Of a stretch of DNA of 64,000 nucleotides, positions 1 to 11,004 are shown piece by piece; the first letter of the stretch is position 1, and every line of letters starts with the position of its first letter. The notes beneath the pieces were generated by a model that was given only the letters and a program-made list of their open reading frames with translations, had not been told where the DNA came from and searched no databases. The translations under genes and the position numbers were made by a program. This DNA comes from Liquidambar formosana (lineage: Eukaryota; Streptophyta; Magnoliopsida; Saxifragales; Altingiaceae): contig CM077831.1 of the NCBI GenBank assembly GCA_039720395.1, positions 31,659,695-31,723,694 on the forward strand, read 5' to 3'.

Positions 1-214
1 AAAGCGAAAAAGCTTTTGCGCAATTGCCTTCAGCCCCTGTACAATGTAGGTTTTATATAACCATAGACCACAATTATTAAGGTACCACTTGTTTAGCTTT
101 TTAAAAATACTTTAATAACTCCTTAAAAAAGTAAATTTTGCTTTAATTTTTGCTCAATAAAGTAAGAAAAACATCTTCAAACTCTTTTACCAAACAGTGC
201 CTTTTCCTTCTTCT

Positions 215-248
<34 letters not shown>

Positions 249-1770
249 GTTCAAACTTCAAATAGGGACAAGTATTTACCCCATAAAAAACAATTAAATA
301 AATAAAAAAGGACAAGTAGAAATACAACCAAAATACAAGGACTTCTTAGAAAGAAAAATAAGCAGTTGGTGGAAACGTGAAAGGCAGGTTCAATGCAACC
401 AAAAAAATAATTACAATTAAAAGACAAAAACTACAGTTGTGTCAGGCAAGCAGCCGACTTTGGATCTAGCAAGGTGGATTATCTTAGACCAAATCGAAAA
501 AGAATGTTATTTTAAAGGCGGTGATAATTAACGGCACTAATTGTTGCCCATTATTTAATGGATGTATTTAGAATCTTGTGTGAATTTTCTCTAGAATCTT
601 ATCATGTAATCACAACAAGGTGGGCCCACGAGAAGATAAAGTAAATTATTTAACGATTAGACTATGGGGTACAAGAAGCAATATGTATAAAATATATATA
701 TATATACAAAAAATAATTCATAAAAATAGGGAAAAAAAATATTGAAAATAAGTTTAGTTTCAAAATTTGAGCTCGAAAAAAGGTTATAATGGGAAAAAAT
801 GCTTTAAACTGAAAGAGTGATGGATGGTTATGGAAAAACTTTACAAATTAGAATTAGAACAGTAGAGGGAATAGCTGACTTATTCATCCAAATATTTCTT
901 TTTAAATTACTATTTTATTTAGAGGCACTAAATTTAATATTCTTAAATTGTTTACACAAATTCAATGAGTAATAGTATAAACATGCCATGGACATACAAA
1001 GATAACACAAATGGTAAGGGAAGCACTACTTATGAATTGAAGGTGTCGAATTCAAATCTTCTACCTCTTAGTATCATACGTACATGTTTATGAATGGATT
1101 ATGAATCACGAGGATTAGTCTAAACCCAAATCTAAATGGAAGTAAGTTTAAGATATCCCTCGTACAAATATATATATTGTTCTTTCTAATGCTGTTTTTA
1201 TTATTTTTTATTTTTATTTTGTTTTCAACTAATATACCATTCTCGTATCGTATCAATAGGTTCATCTCATATCAACAGGCTAATTATATCAAAGCGATAG
1301 TGGACATAAAAACCCTTTATCATTAATGCAAAAATGATCAAGTGCGATAGATTAAATAGAATTGTTTTAAATCGTGCAATTTATCCGAACATCCCGCATT
1401 GGATTATCTCCCATCATTAATGTGTTATATGGTTAAAGTGGTGACGTGCCGTTGCCACTATAATGTGGTGGCTTAGTGGCCTCGCTAAGGCAGCCATCAC
1501 ATAAGTAGAGAAAACAAAGTTAAAAAAGAGAAATACTAATGGCACTTCTATCGAGGCTTTTGGCACTCCTTCTCACGTGAAAGAGTGAGAAGAAGCCATT
1601 TTTTTTTTTTAGGAGTGTGACTAGGGATCACCATAGGGAAATAGGGTTGTAACTTCCAATAAAAGGGCAGCATTTTTCCCGTATGGATAAGAAATTAAGA
1701 ACAGTAAGGATAATGATAATTATGTAATTACCCGAAAGTCGCGAGTTGAGCGAGAAAGAAAGGGTAGTGC

Positions 1771-2133
1771 TTGAGGGGAATTAAAGCCAGCTTATACAAG
1801 ACCCGATTCCCTACACCCAACACCACCGTAACCGCCGCTGCAACCACAACTTCCAATCTCCGATCACGCTCCCCACTCCTCTCCCCTCCCTCCACCGCCT
1901 CATCCCCTCCTCTATGCTCCACCAAATCTCCGATCTTCCGGTCTCCGATGGCGTACGAGCACGGCCTCACCTTCCCCTCATCCTCGCCGTCTGATCTGAT
2001 CGACGACCCCGGCCCAAACGCTTCCACCACCCATTGCCTCCGTTGTCCCTGCGTTCGCAAAACGGTCCCTCGCGTTTTGATGTCAATTCGCGAAATCTCA
2101 AAGGTTTGTGGAGGTTTTCGGGACGGAATTTGA
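1771..2133 (+). other. GC-rich open frame of unknown nature
   Basis: A 120-codon open frame lies in an unusually GC-rich and CpG-rich island compared with its AT-rich surroundings. The translation is Ser/Pro/Thr/Ala-rich and has no motif I recognise; the opposite strand is also open over much of the same stretch, as expected from composition. An ATG at 1948 is followed by an open stretch that ends near a GT-like donor (after AAAG, about 2103). It could be a first exon of an unrecognised gene, a captured gene piece or a promoter island. I assign no function. Confidence 0.2.
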
Positions 2134-2203
2134 CGATTTGCCGCGGCTGTCGCAGCGGTGCCGGCGGTTATCCGGCGATAACATGACGACATAATAATAT
2201 GTC

Positions 2204-2216
<13 letters not shown>

Positions 2217-2251
<35 letters not shown>
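2217..2251. repeat. (GA)n microsatellite
   Basis: An uninterrupted GA dinucleotide run follows a short TATA repeat and continues as a GA-rich stretch. The Ser/Leu-rich open frames read from the opposite strand here are a product of this repeat. Confidence 0.9.
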
Positions 2252-2258
<7 letters not shown>

Positions 2259-3189
2259 GATGGAGGGAAACAAATTCAAGTATAGTCAAATAGGTGAGGA
2301 GGAAGAAAAGATCAAATTTAGTACGGCGGGGAAAAAGAGTTTTAGAGAGAGAGATGATGTTTTGTGCGATGATCCGATGGGCTAAAATGTAGTCGAAATT
2401 TGACTGCCCGGTTGAAGTCAGGGACTCGGTGGGGTTGATTAGGGAAATGTGACCTCGCAAACCCCCCTAGTCCCCTAGAAATGTAAAGCATATATTCCGT
2501 ATATATATAACTTAGAGAAATGTGACACGTAAGGGCATACGTGGTCAATCATTACTCTAATCAATGTAAATTACATTCTAGTCCATCCGCCTTGCCAATC
2601 GTGGTTATTCATGTTTGTCATGTGTAGATATATACACGTAATTGTCTTGAATAGTACCAGTCGACATTGCATATGTACAGATCATGCTTACTTGCGTTTA
2701 TTAACAAGTAAGAGTGTGATTGTTATGAAAAATACCAGTACCAATTAGTATTATCTAAATTGGTATCATATACATGTGTCGTTAAGCGTAAGATCATTAT
2801 TAACCATTGTATATCTTATGAGAATAATGATAGTCTTATAAGAAGTCTAAGCATCGCGTCAGATTAATATATGATTACACATCAATGGGACTACAGGCCT
2901 GAAATACCCACATTTAGAGAAAAATTGTGAGAGAAACTATAGTGTCACGTTCTTTGTTAGTCAAAGTTCCCCCTACAAATTTGTTTGATAACGGAGTAAA
3001 GACTAAAGGATGAAGGCTTTCTTTGGGACAAAACATTTCCATCTTTAAATGCCAACGGTGTTCTATAGGGGGCAAAGTGGGTAATTTGAGTTGGAGAAAA
3101 TTATATTACCACATTTTTTTCATGTAAGTGGAAGTGATGTAGGACAAAAGTTAAGACTAAAGTCAAAATATCATCGACAAATTGCCTAT

Positions 3190-3560
3190 TTCAAGTTTAT
3201 TTGACAACCACTCTTTTTCTTATTTAATTTAGATTCCTATAGGTTCGTTTGGGGTCCATATTCTACCGACTTGCTCCTTAAATTTAGGACTTTTAATTTG
3301 TATCTTTAGTCGAAATTTTCTTATTTTTGGTATTTTTAGTATTTTCCTTAATTTCATTTCTTTTTCATTAAGTTTATTGTTCTACTAGAATTAGGGTTTG
3401 CAGCCTATATATAGGTTGCCTCCTTTCATTGTAAGGGACTAGAATTTTTGAATAATAAAAAATTTCTTTTCTGAAATTTATTTATTTTTACTCATTAATT
3501 TGAGTATGTTACTCTTTGACTCGTGGATTCAAGCGATTTCCAAGAAACAGGCGGTGCCAT
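3190..3560 (+). mobile_element. LTR-like remnant (possible solo or truncated LTR)
   Basis: A T-rich stretch contains a TATATATAGG box near 3407, a spacing typical of an LTR R region, and then a GAATAATAAAAAATT polyadenylation-like segment near 3450. This arrangement of promoter, transcribed leader and polyA signal resembles plant retrotransposon LTRs. I could not define TG...CA ends, target duplications or a partner LTR, so this is a compositional inference only. Confidence 0.3.
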
Positions 3561-3635
3561 TCTTCTTAATTAAGTTTTCCACTACGTCAAGAAGATTTGT
3601 AGCGGATGAGAGGACAATGCAACATAACACTTTAA

Positions 3636-3890
3636 GGGTGTGTTTGGTTTGGGGAATGAGAATGTGATTACTGGGAATGACCCATTACTTGGGAATGGGA
3701 ATGTGAGGGAATAATACCCATCCCCGCGTTTGGTTCGTGGTAATGGAAAGTGTCATTCCCACATAACATTCCCATTACCATGTTTGGTTGGGTAAGAATG
3801 TAATTCCCAAATATAGTAAATTCCCACAATACCTTTATTTTACAAAAATCAAATTTGGCTATATTGCATAGCAGATGGTTTTCTCTTGTA

Positions 3891-3930
<40 letters not shown>

Positions 3931-5052
3931 CCAACTACACCCACGCTTAGTTGGCTATATTGCAAGGCAATGGGTATGTCATGTGAAAAAAAAAAAAAAA
4001 AAAAAATAGCTAACTATACCCACTTTTAGTTGGCTATATTGCATGGCAATGAGTTATCTCATGTGGAAAAAAAAATATTAGCCAACTATACCCACTTTTA
4101 ATTAGCTATATTGTATAGCAGATGGTTTTCTCATGTGAAACAAAAAAAATATAGCCAACTACACCAACTTTTAGTTGGCTATATTGCATGGCAAATGGTT
4201 TTCTCTTGTAAAAAATCCACACCCCTCACCTTTTACAACACTACCCATCACTCTTTTATACCCAATACCCACCCAGCAAACACCCCTCACCACCGTCGTC
4301 ATCTTCTTCTTCAGTGAAATTCACACCCCTCACCTCAGTAATTTCCAACAAAATATTGAGGAAACCCCTTTAATTCAACACTCCTCTTCATCGCCTTCAC
4401 CGAATACTTGAATTTCACCCAAATTGTTCTCAACATTATACCAAAAAATGGCTGAAAATTGCACACAAACCATAGCCGATGGCTAAGAAGTCCAATACGC
4501 AAATATGTTCTAAAAACCCAAAAATGGCTAGAAATTACACACAAAATTTCTCGCGATCGCCGGAAGCTCACCAAATCGTCGTCGCTGGAATAGAACCTCC
4601 CTAGATTCATCTCGCAGAGGGATATACAAAAGATCTCCCTCGCCGACGATGTCGTTGCTCGATCTGCTCTCCCTCATCGGCGAAGTTGTTGTAGTTGTGG
4701 GTGAGAAGAGAGCGACGATGAAGGTCGTCGTCGATGGAGACGTGGTAGAGGTTTGTTCACTGCTACGATCATGAGGAAGAGAGAAGTAATCGTAAGGGAA
4801 GGGACATGGCTGGAACAAGAATTTCTTGTTTGAAGAAGGTAAGGGCATACTTGGTATTTTCATTTATTATAAAACACATTCCCAGGAGTCGAGAGTCAAT
4901 ACCACGTTCAGCTTGGGAATGATTTTTGGCCTTTGGCTGGGAATCTAATGAGGGAGGGAAAGCTAGATGCCTAGGTATCTTGGGTTGCCAAACACGGGAA
5001 AAGGGAATGAAACCCCTTTCCCAGGAATCATAACCCCGAACCAAACACTGCC
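3636..5052. mobile_element. Non-autonomous PIF/Harbinger-type element
   Basis: The left end reads GGGTGTGTTTGGTTTGGGG and the reverse complement of the right end reads GGCAGTGTTTGGTTCGGGG, giving imperfect terminal inverted repeats. Both ends are flanked by TAA (3633-3635 and 5053-5055). A three-base TWA target duplication is the hallmark of PIF/Harbinger transposons. The 1417-bp interior holds no transposase. It contains a minisatellite (3855-4216) and a GC-richer segment (about 4530-4860) that reads as low-complexity Ser/Thr-rich protein on the minus strand. It is therefore non-autonomous and would depend on a transposase from elsewhere. Confidence 0.75.
3855..4216. repeat. Minisatellite with inverted TAGTTGGCTA motifs
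   Basis: About four and a half tandem copies begin at 3855, 3951, 4030, 4102 and 4175, so periods run from 72 to 96 bases. Length differences come from A-tract and (AT)n expansion inside units; one (AT)n run spans about 3899-3928. Each unit junction pairs TAGCCAACTA with TAGTTGGCTA about 10 bases later, so each could form a small hairpin. The array lies wholly inside the Harbinger-type element. Confidence 0.8.
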
Positions 5053-6468
5053 TAAAAGGGCAAAGTTTAATTATCAAAAGAATAGGGGGTGTAATATAGG
5101 TATTTGTCAAATAATTCTTATCCAAGGGAGGTCAATACGATTTAGTGATTTACCTCCTTAATTTTTGATTTGGAAAGGAAAACGCTTTGTCTACGTGCCA
5201 ACTGCTAAGAGGCCCGAGAGTACTTTGAAAATTAATTTAAATTTATATTATTTTCTTGTCGGTAACCAATAACCATAGAGATAGTTTTATCTTTTTTCAG
5301 GATCTTCCAACTTCCAAGGCTTTGCTACCCAAGTAACCAGACCATAACCCCCCATTGATGCCTCCTAAGACCCCAATTTTTCAAAGACCATTGGGTTATT
5401 TAACCATCCTATCCTGCTACAATTTCAAGACATTTTATTAATGTTATTTTTAGCAAAGTGTTTTTATATTTTTTAAATGATTTTTGCAAATGAAAGATTA
5501 TTGTAAAGAAATTTGATAGCATTTCGCTATACTAAATACATAGAAGAGCTTTGAGTGTGTGAGAAGTGCTTTTTTATCCATATGGTGACTATATTTGTTG
5601 AAGGACTTTTGACTTTGAATTTGTTTAAGAATAATTATCTCTCTAATTGCCCTTTTCCTCATTCAAGCTAATTATCAGACTTCTTCATTTCGCAATAAGA
5701 TTTATAGATTAGTAGATTACATTACTCATGGTGTCTAGGGTTTTAGAAGATTAGATCAATGCAGTGTGACTTAGATAATAAAAGCTAAAAAAAGTATTTG
5801 ACCATCAGTAGGGTTAATAGGTCATAACAATTAGGGTCCGTTTGACTAAACTTCTACTTCATATTATTTTACTCTTAAAAGTAATACTAAAAAAAAAAAA
5901 GGAAATTTTGAGTGTAAAAAATTTTGAAAGTTACTTTTTCTCAAATTTTAAAAATAACTATCAAAATTTTGCACTATAAAAAGTTAAAAACTTTCAAAAA
6001 AATTTATTTCTTTACTTTTAAAAGGAAAAGACAAGTTATCAACAAAAAAAAAAAAAAAAAAAAAAGAAGTAAAAACAGGATGTAGAAGTATTTTCAAATG
6101 GACCCTTAAAAATATGGGGGCCTCTATTGACACCCGAAGACTTGCTTTTTATTCCCGACTTATTTTACATTTTAAGGTTTTATGAAAAATATAAAAAAAA
6201 ATTTATAAAAACCAGACATGTTATTCATTAAAAAACATCATTTTAAACAATTTTGTAAAAGAAAGTTTTTCCAAAATATGTTTTTTTAGTGCAATTCTTG
6301 GCCATTTACAGTCTTTGTTATATAAATGGTTACAAAGATTTAAACGATAAATTTTTGAAAAACTTTTTTCTATAAAATTATTCAAAATAATGTTTCCTAG
6401 TAGATTACATGATCAGTTGTTATGAATTTTTTTTTAATGAGTGGGAGATAAAAAGCAAGTCTTAGGGT
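5053..6468. other. AT-rich intergenic DNA
   Basis: No coding sequence is recognised. The stretch 5830-6130 contains A- and T-rich segments around 5885-6070 that look like a diverged MITE: it starts with TTAGGGTCCGTTTGACTAAAC and ends with a matching inverted piece near AAATGGACCCTTAA. The ends are suggestive, but I could not confirm target duplications. Confidence 0.4.
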
Positions 6469-7556
6469 TAGGGCTGGCAATTTATACCTAAACCCATAAA
6501 CCCGCCTAAACCCATCCAAGTTAAATGGGTACAGATGGGTGATTTTATTAATTGAGTTGTAAATGGGTGCTCATAATAACCCAACTAATAATTGGGTCCA
6601 ATTGGGTCTGTATAAAAAAAAATTGGGTGCAAATGAAACCTGATAGATTTGAAGTCTCCTTCACAGTCGCTCCTCGTCTGGTTCAGCTCCGTCGATGGGT
6701 GAGTTTGGGTTTAAGTTTAAGCAAAAACGCTTGAGTTTAGGTTTCAACCTACAATAAATTAAATAGGTCTTTCACCCAAAGTCTTAAACGGTTGGAAATG
6801 ACAGGGGGGGCTTTCTTATTGGGTGGCTGACGATGAATCTCAGTTCCTAATAACAGGGGAGAAATCCGAGCCTTCTTACGGTGGCGACCGCCCTTGAGGG
6901 AAGAATTCTGGAGAGCGAGGGACGCTTTGACAACCAAAGCGGCCATATCAGAAGTAGACAAGCGGTATTGAAGCTTGGAATTGGGAAGAAGGAAATAAAT
7001 CTGACCCGGCTAAAGCGGGTCCTCTGGATGTAGGGCAGGGATGTAGTCACCGTAGTACAAGCGGTTGGAGTTGCACACGAAACAAGAGAGGAATCGGGGT
7101 ATGTTGCCATCATGAGTGATGACTTAAAGCCTAGAGACGGCGTCGTTGTTGTCAACAATGTCGGCAACCTTGTTTGGTCTTGTTTGGTCTGTACTTCTCT
7201 ACCCATGGTATGTCTAGCCGTTGCTGTTATTGGATGAAGAAGACAAAGACATTTTTGTTGTCAGCAAGATCGAGACTTGTTAGTTGCTTTGTAGAAACCC
7301 ATCTAAACCCGCTGCATCCCCAAATTGAAGGGAAACAAGAAGGCTGGAATTTGACAGATTTTTAGCAAAATCCAAATTGGAAGTCAAACACTTCTGTGGG
7401 TTGGGTTGGGTTTCTGTTTAGAATAAATGGGTGAGTTCAAGTTTTGGTTAAATGGGTTCTTTATATAAATGGGTTGGGTTGGGTTTGGGTGACATTTTAA
7501 CTAAACCCATCTAAACCTGTCCAAATCCACCCAAACCCACCCAATTGCCAGGTCTA
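6469..7556. mobile_element. hAT-type element carrying a captured host gene fragment
   Basis: The left end TAGGGCTGGCAATT and the reverse complement of the right end TAGACCTGGCAATT form terminal inverted repeats. The flanking octamers are CTTAGGGT (6461-6468) and CTTGGGGT (7557-7564), a 7-of-8 match that fits the 8-bp target duplication of hAT transposons. Both ends carry repeated AAACCCA/TGGGTT subterminal motifs, common in hAT elements. No transposase is present. The GC-richer centre encodes a broken DUF4228 (PADRE) segment on the minus strand. A shorter relative with the same ends lies at 55869-56265. Confidence 0.75.
6857..7135 (-). pseudogene. DUF4228/PADRE domain fragment captured by hAT element
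   Basis: Read on the minus strand in one frame, this segment resembles the plant DUF4228 (PADRE) family: a VCNSNRLYYGDYIPAL-like stretch, then GQIYFLLPNSKLQYRL, then SDMAALVVKAS, then a basic KKARISP tail. A TAG stop (plus positions 7010-7012) interrupts it between the first two blocks, and another in-frame stop lies just upstream of the segment. Family members are small proteins linked to stress and pathogen responses, but this copy lacks an intact start and cannot make a full domain. It lies inside the terminal repeats of the hAT-type element. The family match is from memory and not from a search. Confidence 0.75.
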
Positions 7557-7599
7557 CTTGGGGTGCTAATAGAGGCCCCTTAAAAATATTCAACTTGAA

Positions 7600-7633
7600 G
7601 CCCACCAGGCCCTAAGGGCCTTTACAAGGCCCA
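7600..7633. promoter_or_regulatory. Site II-like GGCCCA motifs upstream of the THA8-like gene
   Basis: Clustered GGCCC/GGGCC motifs occur upstream of the start codon, including GGCCCA at 7628-7633. In plants, GGCCCA site II elements are common in promoters of genes for ribosomal and organellar proteins, which suits the predicted organellar PPR product. The motifs lie about 120 bases before the ATG, immediately downstream of the hAT-type element. Confidence 0.4.
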
Positions 7634-7753
7634 ATTCTGTAAAGCCAATTCAACAAACAGCTCTCAAATTATTTTCGTGGTTGCCCCTGTTTTCTACTAA
7701 GACAGACGAAGGCAACGGAATGGTAGAAGCGGGGAAGAGAGCTAACCCTTGGA

Positions 7754-10700
7754 ATGTTGCGAGTGTTGCCATATCTACTGCGGAACTCATCCAAAACCAC
7801 TTTACAGTCACTCTTTTATCAAAGAACCCTAGCTTCCTCAAACCATTTGTTTTCAAAAGGCATTTTCTCAAAATACGAACACTTGTTTCAACAACATGAA
7901 CTATGCTTCTTCGTCCGTTATATTTCTGGTTCGGCCTCGAGCCCTAGCTTGTCGATATGGAGACGCAAGAAAGAGATGGGCAAAGAAGGTCTGATCGTGG
8001 CCAAAGAGCTCAAGCGACTCCGGTCCAACCCAGTCCGGCTAGACCGGTATATGCGCTCGCAGGTGTCTCGCCTCCTCAAGTCCGATCTCCTCGCCGTTCT
8101 TGCCGAGTTCCAGAGGCAAGACCAGGTTTTCCTCTGCATGAAGGTTCGTTAATTAGTTCCGTTGTTTGGTTTTTGAGGCAAGAAAAAGAAATTAAGCTCT
8201 GTCTGGTTTCCGAGGAAATTGAGGGAAAGAAAAGGAAACATAAATTTAAATATTGGAGACTTACATTTATAAGCTGTATATAGTTCATTAGTAAACCCTA
8301 AACACTCTCTATATGGTTTGAATTTTCCTTTTATGTTCATTTGCAACGGTTTCTCAGCAACTAAACATAGCATCAATTCTGGTTGCTGTTTTGATTTTAT
8401 TTTATTTTTTGTATTCATCCTCCGTTTGGTTGCCGAATAAAAAATAAAAAAAAAAAGAAGTGAGAAATTTTGGAACCTTTGATTTTAAATATCTCAGAGC
8501 TGAGGAATGAAAAACCTCTGTTCAGCTGAGCCAACTTCAACTAGTTAGTTCGCTTTGTTGCAAATCAACATAAAGCATTGGATTCATAATTTTTTTTTTT
8601 CCTCACTTTTCTCGGCAACCAAACTTAGTGTTTCTGATATTTATTTTTTAAGGTTAATTTTTTTAATGTAATATCTTGAAGGATCGCAGAGATCTTCTTG
8701 AGGAAGAATGTTGTATATTTTGTTTGGTTGCTGAGAAAAACTTTAAGGCAAAGAATAGTGAAAAGATCTGACCATCATTAAGCCAAATTGTTGTGTTAGG
8801 CACAGTTGTTAGAGGTTTTATTTGTCTGGTTCCTGAATAATGAAATTTTGAAGATTTTTAAAAGTTTAAGTTCTTTCCTTTTCATGAATTTTCTTGGCAA
8901 GAAAACAGAGATAAAATTAAATTGAGATTTATCAAGGAATTGATTTTTACACATTGAATTAAAATCCTTTTTGTTCTATGAATTTTCCATCCCGTTATGA
9001 GATTTTGATAAGTTGATGATGTGAGGAATGGAGTCTAACTCCTTTATTTAGACAATGACATTACTTTTGTTATTCTTCTAATATATTTTAACAGTGGCTT
9101 CCATGTGGACATTTAGATAAGTTACCAATAGACTCCCCTGATAAATGTGGAACTTGTTCCTCTAAAAAAATTATTGTTCTCTCTCTTTTTCTATAGACTA
9201 CAATGGAGAGAAAATAGTCTTTTAATGTATTTATCACTTTTAATCAAAGATTTAGAATGCCTTGAATTGAGAACTTAAAACTGCAGATAAAGCACCCCAA
9301 CGAAACCAAATTCAAAGTAAACAATGACTACAAATAACACTCGCAACAGGGTAATGGATTAGGGGACAGTCTATCAACTCGAGCCTTTTTCACATGACTC
9401 ACCAGTTGGGGATGGTCTAATTTGTTGCCACGAGATTATTCATTTCATGATAATTGTCTGATGTGTGGTACATATAAAGAATGCTACTTTTGAAGTAGCA
9501 TGAAAGTTCTATACAAAATTCTCAAGAAATGGGCTGTCATTACCTAGTAGGTCGTATGGGAAGGACCTCATTGGAAAACAAACTTTTCAACTTTGAGTAC
9601 CTCCAAATGTATTATTGGACTGACTTTGCCTTGACATTGATTTAAGCAACACTCATGAGACTCAACCAACCCTTAGATGCCCACTACTTGTTAAGAACCA
9701 CATATCTTGCTGTTATAAAGGATCGCTATAAGTTATTTTTCTCCTTGCTAAATTTTCAAAAACCACTAATAGTGAAAGGATTGAAATCCAAGAATTCTTA
9801 TCTTTTTGTTTTCCAATGTTGTTTATTGATCTTTTGGAAATTGATGGGAGTTTTTGTTCCTATCACCATTTTTTAGTCAAGCATGCCTTGATATCTATTG
9901 AGTTTTGTTTCCTCCAATCCATCAGCTCCTCTCAGGTCAATTTTTGGTCATTGCTGTTGCCTTAATTTAGGGTTAGAAAGTTGTCACTACTTCCCTTAGG
10001 TTCCCATTCTTAGATTTAATTATCACAATATCCTTTACTCTTGCTTCTGCTTTTCCAAGTGTCCCCAAATTGCAATTCTATGTTAACACTCAAAGGACTG
10101 TAAGTTTCTTGCAAATATAAAGCTATCCATGTCATAACGAGTAGTCATGCCCACTATCACCATTGTATTCATTTTCCTTGTGTATTACGACTAAGTTAGA
10201 ACATGTTCTGAATAAATTTTTTAGATTATATGCGGATAATCTAGCAATGCAAGGAGTGAACTGTCACAGCTCCTTACAGTCCTTGACTTCTCTTTTTTTT
10301 CTTTTTTTGGTGCTTGTCTTAATGGATTCTTTGCTGTAGATTCTTATATTGGGGTCTAGTTTTGTTTGCATATATACACTGTCACACTTTCTCTTTTTCC
10401 ACCTTTACAGTTTTTGTGCAAGAAACTTATGAATTGTGAGTCGTCACTCTGATGAATACCAACCATATGGCACCGAAAATTGTGACATTTATGCTGTCAT
10501 GCTATACCATTTCAAGAAAGCAAGAAAAATGCTGGTGGACTATATTTGAGATATATGCTTTTTATAACATTTATGTTCATTCTGCAGTTATATGAGGTGG
10601 TGCGTAAAGAAATATGGTATCGGCCAGATATGTTCTTTTACAGGGACATGCTTATGATGCTTGCTAGGAACAAAAAGGTGGATGAAGCAAAGCGGGTGTG

Positions 10701-11004
10701 GGAAGATCTGAAGAGGGAGGAAGTTCTATTTGACCAGCATACCTTTGGCGACATTATGAGAGCCTTCTTAGACAGTGGATTACCCTCTGAGGCAATGGAC
10801 ATATATGATGAAATGAGACGATCTCCTGATCCCCCTATCTCTTTGCCTTTTCGAGTGATTTTGAAAGGGCTCCTTCCATACCCAGAATTGAGGGAGAAGG
10901 TGAAGGATGACTTCTTGGAGCTTTTCCCTGATATGATTGTGTATGATCCGCCTGAAGACTTGTTTGAAGATCAAGAACGGAGAAGGGAGAGTGAAGATGA
11001 GTAG
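7754..11004 (+). CDS. THA8-like short PPR protein, two exons
   Basis: The gene encodes a 268-residue pentatricopeptide repeat protein of the small THA8-like group (Arabidopsis At1g62350 and At3g46870 type), whose members act in organelles; THA8 itself binds RNA and supports chloroplast intron splicing. Exon 1 is 7754-8143 (130 codons, ending AAG before GTTCGT). The 2.4-kb intron ends TGCAG, and exon 2 is 10588-11004, in phase. Residues 1 to about 70 are rich in Ser, Leu and Arg with few acidic residues, like an organelle transit peptide. Next come an RLRSNPVRLDRYMRSQVSRLLKSD-like block and, in exon 2, PPR helices with YRDMLMMLARNKKVDEAK. The C-terminus is strongly acidic. The ATG at 7754 is the first in frame; a later Met (codon 74, near 7973) is possible but would remove the leader. 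Exact substrate and organelle are unknown. Confidence 0.85.

Larger units (their letters stand above)
1..3190. other. AT-rich intergenic DNA
   Basis: No recognisable gene is visible on either strand. The block holds a long T homopolymer near 219-247, a short (TA)n stretch near 691-706, and the GC-richer island and GA microsatellite listed separately. A weak tRNA-like B-box context near 1040-1060 hints at a decayed SINE but is too degraded to call. The rest looks like diverged non-coding DNA. Confidence 0.6.

Noticed and set aside
1728..2279. Minus-strand 183-codon open frame
   Set aside because: Its N-terminal part is read from the (GA)n and TATA repeats, and the rest mirrors the GC-rich island; no family resemblance.
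4528..4863. 111-codon minus-strand frame as a third captured gene
   Set aside because: The translation is low-complexity Ser/Thr and I could not match it to any family; left as unexplained interior of the Harbinger-type element.
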